From contig CAIUGQ010000687.1 in assembly GCA_903898725.1 (NCBI GenBank), positions 1-8,088 of the forward strand: a DNA stretch of 8,088 nucleotides, read 5' to 3'. Under the pieces are notes generated by a model. It worked only from the letters and a program-made list of their open reading frames with translations. It was not told the origin of the DNA and made no database searches. Each line of letters opens with the position of its first letter. Positions within the stretch are counted from its first letter, which is position 1. The DNA is from an uncultured Burkholderiales bacterium (lineage in GTDB: Bacteria > Pseudomonadota > Gammaproteobacteria > Burkholderiales > Burkholderiaceae_E). Positions 5,363 to 8,088 of the stretch are shown in pieces. Made by a program: the position numbers and the translations under genes.

Positions 5363-6814
5363 ATGTCCGTCACGCTCTCCACCCGCCCGACGGCGGCGCA
5401 CCGCCCGGCCGCCGTCGCGGGCAGCTTCTATCACGCCGAGCCGGCCGTGCTGCGGGCGGAGGTCGATCGCCTGCTGACCGAGGCGCCCGCCTGCGCGCCC
5501 GGCGCCGGCGGACCGGACGCGCGGCCCCCGAAGCTGATGGTCCTGCCGCACGCCGGCCACCGGTGGTCGGGCGCATGTGCGGCCCGCGGCTGGGCGCTGC
5601 TCGCGCCGTGGCGCGATCGGATCACCCGGGTCGTGATGCTCGCGCCGGCCCACCGGGTCGCGCTGCGGTCGCTGGCCGCACCCGGCAGCGCGGCGTTCGA
5701 CACGCCGCTCGGTGCGGTGCCGATCGACCGTGCGGCGATCGACGCGCTCGCGGCCGCGGTGCCGCAGGTGGTGATCGACGATGCCGCCCATGCGCGCGAG
5801 CATGCGATCGAGGTGCAGCTGCCCTTCCTGCAGGCGGTGCTCCCGCACGCGGTGCTGCTGCCGCTGGTGGTCGGCGACGTCGACCCGGCCGTCGTGCACC
5901 GGATCGTCGAGCGCCTCTGGGGTGGCGACGAGACGCTGATGGTGGTCAGCACCGACCTGTCGCACTACCTGCCGCTGGATCGCGCCCGCGCGATCGACGC
6001 GACCACCGTCGCGCGGATCCTGCGCTTCGACGACACCATCGGCCCGTACGCCGCCTGCGGCGCGACCGGGCTGGACGGCGCGCTGCGGGCGGCCCGCGCC
6101 CACGGCCTCGCGCCGCGGCTGCTGGATCTGCGCAGCTCGGCCGATGCACCCGGCGGCGATGCCGCACGGGTCGTCGGCTACGGCGCGATCGGGTTCTGGC
6201 ACGCGCCGGCGCACGCCGACGGCGGCGGACCCGAGACCGCAGACCGGACCGACGCGCACCGGCTCGGTCAGGCCCTGCTCGGCCGTGCCCGCAATGCGGT
6301 GGCCGCCGCGCTCGGCCTCGTCGAGCGCGTGCCCGAGCCCTGGCATCCGGCGCTCGCGCACCCGGGCGCCACCTTCGTGACGCTGCAGCGCGAGGGCCGC
6401 CTGCGCGGCTGCATCGGCCGGCTCGCGCCCGGCCCGCACACCCTCGAGGACGACGTGCGGCGCAACGCCTGCCGAGCGGCGTTCGAGGATCCGCGCTTCG
6501 CGCCGCTGGCCGCGGCCGACTGGCCGGGCCTGTCGATCGAGGTCTCGCTCCTCGGCCCGGTGGAGCCGCTCGGCGAGCTCGACGAGGCCACGGCGCTGCG
6601 CACGATCCGACCCGGCCTCGACGGGGTGATCCTCGCCTGTGCCGGCCGCAGCGCGACCTTCCTGCCGCAGGTCTGGTCGCAGATCCCCGAGCCGCGGGCC
6701 TTCTTCGCGGCCCTGCGCGAGAAGGCGGGCCTACCGCGCGAGGGCTGGGCGCCCGGGACGACGCTGTCGCGCTACGGCGTGGCGAAGTTCGTCGAGGACG
6801 CGGTGCGTCCGTGA
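5363..6814 (+). CDS. amrB: AmmeMemoRadiSam protein B-A fusion (Memo + AMMECR1)
   Basis: The 483-residue protein joins two families usually encoded separately. Residues about 15-285 are a Memo-family domain (system protein B): RPAAVAGSFYHAEP, VLPHAGHRWSG with His63, LAPAHR with His97, REHAIEVQLPFLQ, VSTDLSHY with His201, CGATG with Cys232, and VGYGAIGFW. These correspond to the conserved His and Cys residues of human MEMO1 that bind metal. Residues about 299-480 are an AMMECR1-family domain (protein A): FVTLQREGRLRGCIGRL with LRGCIG at 347-352, then DVRRNACRAAFEDPRF, IEVSLLGPVEPL and FLPQVWSQIPEPRAFFAALREKAG. A short Gly/Asp/Thr-rich linker joins them. The two domains and the radical SAM partner co-occur widely, but I know of no settled reaction. 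The protein is predicted cytoplasmic. The ATG at 5363 is preferred because GGA lies 7 nt upstream and family similarity starts soon after; an ATG at 5324 would add 13 residues. The stop overlaps the amrS start. Confidence 0.92.
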   Translation: MSVTLSTRPTAAHRPAAVAGSFYHAEPAVLRAEVDRLLTEAPACAPGAGGPDARPPKLMVLPHAGHRWSGACAARGWALLAPWRDRITRVVMLAPAHRVALRSLAAPGSAAFDTPLGAVPIDRAAIDALAAAVPQVVIDDAAHAREHAIEVQLPFLQAVLPHAVLLPLVVGDVDPAVVHRIVERLWGGDETLMVVSTDLSHYLPLDRARAIDATTVARILRFDDTIGPYAACGATGLDGALRAARAHGLAPRLLDLRSSADAPGGDAARVVGYGAIGFWHAPAHADGGGPETADRTDAHRLGQALLGRARNAVAAALGLVERVPEPWHPALAHPGATFVTLQREGRLRGCIGRLAPGPHTLEDDVRRNACRAAFEDPRFAPLAAADWPGLSIEVSLLGPVEPLGELDEATALRTIRPGLDGVILACAGRSATFLPQVWSQIPEPRAFFAALREKAGLPREGWAPGTTLSRYGVAKFVEDAVRP

Positions 6815-7908
6815 GCGACACGCCGCTCGAGGCCGCCGACCTGCATCCCGCGCGCTGGTGGCACGCGCTCGACGACGGCCGCCTGCAATGCGACCTGTGC
6901 CCGCGCGACTGCCGCCTGCACGACGGCCAGCGCGGCCTGTGCTTCGTGCGCGCCCGCCAGGGCGACGCGATGGTGCTGACCACCTGGGGCCGCAGCTCGG
7001 GCTTCTGCATCGATCCGATCGAGAAGAAGCCGCTCGCCCACTTCCTGCCCGGCTCGCCGGTGCTGTCCTTCGGCACCGCCGGCTGCAACCTCGCCTGCCG
7101 CTTCTGCCAGAACTGGGACATCTCGAAGAGCCGCGAGACCGACCGCCTGCTCGATCGCGCGAGCCCCGCACGCATCGCCGAGGTGGCGCGCGCCTCGGGC
7201 TGCGCGAGCGTGGCCTTCACCTACAACGACCCGGTGATCTTCGCCGAGTACGCGATGGACGTCGCCGACGCCTGCCGCGCGCTCGGCGTGCGCAGCGTCG
7301 CGGTCACCGCCGGCTACATGCACGCCGAGCCGCGCCGCGCGTTCTACGCGAAGATGGACGCGGCCAACATCGACCTCAAGGGCTTCACCGAGGACTTCTA
7401 CTTCCGGCAGACCGGCGCGCACCTCGCGCCGGTGCTCGAGACGCTCAAGCACGTGCGCCACGAGACCGACTGCTGGCTCGAGATCACCACGCTGCTGATC
7501 CCGGGGATGAACGACTCCGACGCCGAGCTCGATGCGATGACGCGCTGGATCGCCGCCGAGCTGGGCACCGAGGTGCCATTGCACTTCAGCGCCTTCCACC
7601 CCGACTGGAAGATGCGCGAGGTGCCCGCCACGCCCGCATCGACGCTGACCCGGGCACGCGGCATCGCGCTCGCCAACGGGCTGCGCCACGTCTACACCGG
7701 CAACGTCCGAGACCTCGAGGGCGGCATCACGCGCTGCACCGGCTGTGCGGCGCCGGTGATCGAGCGCGACCGCTACACGATCCTGCGCTATGCGCTCGAC
7801 GAGCGCGGCGCGTGCACACACTGCGGCACCGCGATGGCGGGCCGGTTCGCGAAGGCCGCGGGCCGCTTCGGCGCGCGGCGCATCCCGGTGAGGATGGCCG
7901 CGGCCTGA
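6811..7908 (+). CDS. amrS: AmmeMemoRadiSam system radical SAM enzyme AmrS
   Basis: The 365-residue protein is a radical SAM enzyme related to pyruvate-formate-lyase activating enzymes and is the third member of the AmmeMemoRadiSam set. The [4Fe-4S]/SAM motif is CNLACRFCQNWDISK with Cys92, Cys96 and Cys99. Upstream is a cysteine cluster CDLCPRDC...GLC (Cys27, Cys30, Cys34, Cys44), typical of the family. Further blocks are FTYNDPVIFAEY (from 136), ANIDLKGFTEDFY, TLLIPGMNDSD, HFSAFHPDWKM (from 258) and YTGNVRD (from 295). The C-terminus carries two CxxC pairs (Cys309/312 and Cys335/338) like a zinc ribbon or extra metal site. The GTG start at 6811 overlaps the previous stop as GTGA, implying translational coupling with the Memo-AMMECR1 fusion; the similarity starts right there. 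It is cytoplasmic, and the substrate is unknown. The downstream gene converges on it. Confidence 0.93.
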   Translation: MSDTPLEAADLHPARWWHALDDGRLQCDLCPRDCRLHDGQRGLCFVRARQGDAMVLTTWGRSSGFCIDPIEKKPLAHFLPGSPVLSFGTAGCNLACRFCQNWDISKSRETDRLLDRASPARIAEVARASGCASVAFTYNDPVIFAEYAMDVADACRALGVRSVAVTAGYMHAEPRRAFYAKMDAANIDLKGFTEDFYFRQTGAHLAPVLETLKHVRHETDCWLEITTLLIPGMNDSDAELDAMTRWIAAELGTEVPLHFSAFHPDWKMREVPATPASTLTRARGIALANGLRHVYTGNVRDLEGGITRCTGCAAPVIERDRYTILRYALDERGACTHCGTAMAGRFAKAAGRFGARRIPVRMAAA

Positions 7909-7928
7909 GACACCGCGCATCGACCGAA

Positions 7929-7961
7929 GGCGCGGCCCGATCCGACGCGGGCCCGCGCGCC
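7929..7961. terminator. GC-rich inverted repeat between convergent genes
   Basis: The 55-bp gap between amrS and the converging last gene contains a perfect 12-bp palindrome, CGCGGGCCCGCG (7946-7957). It also has a longer imperfect inverted repeat pairing GGCGCGGCCCG (7929-7939) with the stretch at 7948-7961. There is no T-tract on either side. The position suits a bidirectional transcription end, but the evidence is only structural. Confidence 0.3.
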
Positions 7962-7963
7962 GA

Positions 7964-8088
7964 TCAGCCCCGGCTGGGGACGATCAGGTACTTGGTGCCG
8001 GTCGCGCGCGCGCCGTACGCCGCGATCGCCTCGGCCGACAGCGCCTCGGCGAGCGACACCTCCTTCGAGTAGTGGCTCGCGAAGGTGG
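7964..8088 (-). CDS. C-terminal fragment of an unidentified protein
   Basis: The minus-strand frame ending in TGA at 7966-7964 gives 40 codons before running off the window. The peptide starts TFASHYSKEVSLAEALSAEA and ends GTKYLIVPSRG. Its composition is balanced, with Tyr, Lys, Ser, His and Ile rather than Arg/Ala/Pro filler, and it looks like a real C-terminus. I do not recognise the family. The gene converges on amrS with a 55-bp gap. It is partial at its 5' end. Confidence 0.6.
   Translation of the reverse strand, partial: TFASHYSKEVSLAEALSAEAIAAYGARATGTKYLIVPSRG

Noticed and set aside
5000..6439. Upstream extension of the J-like/RDD reading frame on the minus strand
   Set aside because: The frame stays open through the Memo-AMMECR1 gene on the other strand but is Arg/Gly-rich filler with no family resemblance. 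The GTG at 4999 has a ribosome-binding site and the J-like similarity begins right after it.
6772..7920. Minus-strand open frame opposite amrS
   Set aside because: amrS on the plus strand has all radical SAM motifs; the antisense frame shows no recognisable domain.
8057..8065. Perfect Shine-Dalgarno-like AAGGAGGTG on the minus strand
   Set aside because: It encodes Lys-Glu-Val inside the C-terminal fragment, and no start codon follows at a suitable distance.

Overview
The window is very GC-rich chromosomal DNA from a proteobacterium, most likely a betaproteobacterium of the Burkholderiales type. That placement is inferred from base composition, gene families and tight gene packing; no rRNA or other phylogenetic marker is present. 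I see no tRNA, rRNA, CRISPR array, transposase, integrase or phage gene. It reads as ordinary chromosomal housekeeping and metabolic sequence with several poorly characterised protein families.

Layout: 1-199 is non-coding, with a T-tract, a strong hairpin and a run of degenerate 7-bp tandem repeats. 200-952 (minus) encodes a CnbZ-like aminomuconate deaminase family protein. A 140-bp divergent promoter region rich in palindromes separates it from 1093-1905 (plus), an L-aspartate dehydrogenase (NadX-type) gene. 2020-3711 (plus) is a gamma-glutamyltransferase family Ntn-hydrolase with no visible signal peptide and an altered gamma-glutamyl pocket. Converging on it, 13 bp away, is 3725-4999 (minus), a two-part protein with a degenerate J-like N-terminal domain and an RDD membrane domain at the C-terminus. 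A 363-bp divergent spacer (5000-5362) carries a 33-bp imperfect direct repeat and a promoter-like element. 5363-6814 (plus) is a fusion of AmmeMemoRadiSam proteins B (Memo family) and A (AMMECR1 family). It overlaps by GTGA the start of 6811-7908, the matching radical SAM enzyme AmrS. The last 125 bases hold the C-terminal 40 codons of an unidentified minus-strand gene.

How the genes work together: the clearest functional unit is the two-gene AmmeMemoRadiSam operon, which holds all three family members, is translationally coupled and is widely conserved, but to my knowledge has no settled reaction. The CnbZ-like deaminase and the aspartate dehydrogenase share a divergent regulatory region, and both chemistries involve enamine or imine amino compounds, so a link is plausible but unproven. 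The GGT-family enzyme may be co-transcribed with the dehydrogenase or use its own promoter in the 114-bp gap. The most unusual proteins are the J-like/RDD fusion, in which the HPD motif has become HPA, and the GGT-family protein, which keeps the catalytic Thr but has lost the usual substrate-carboxylate ligands.
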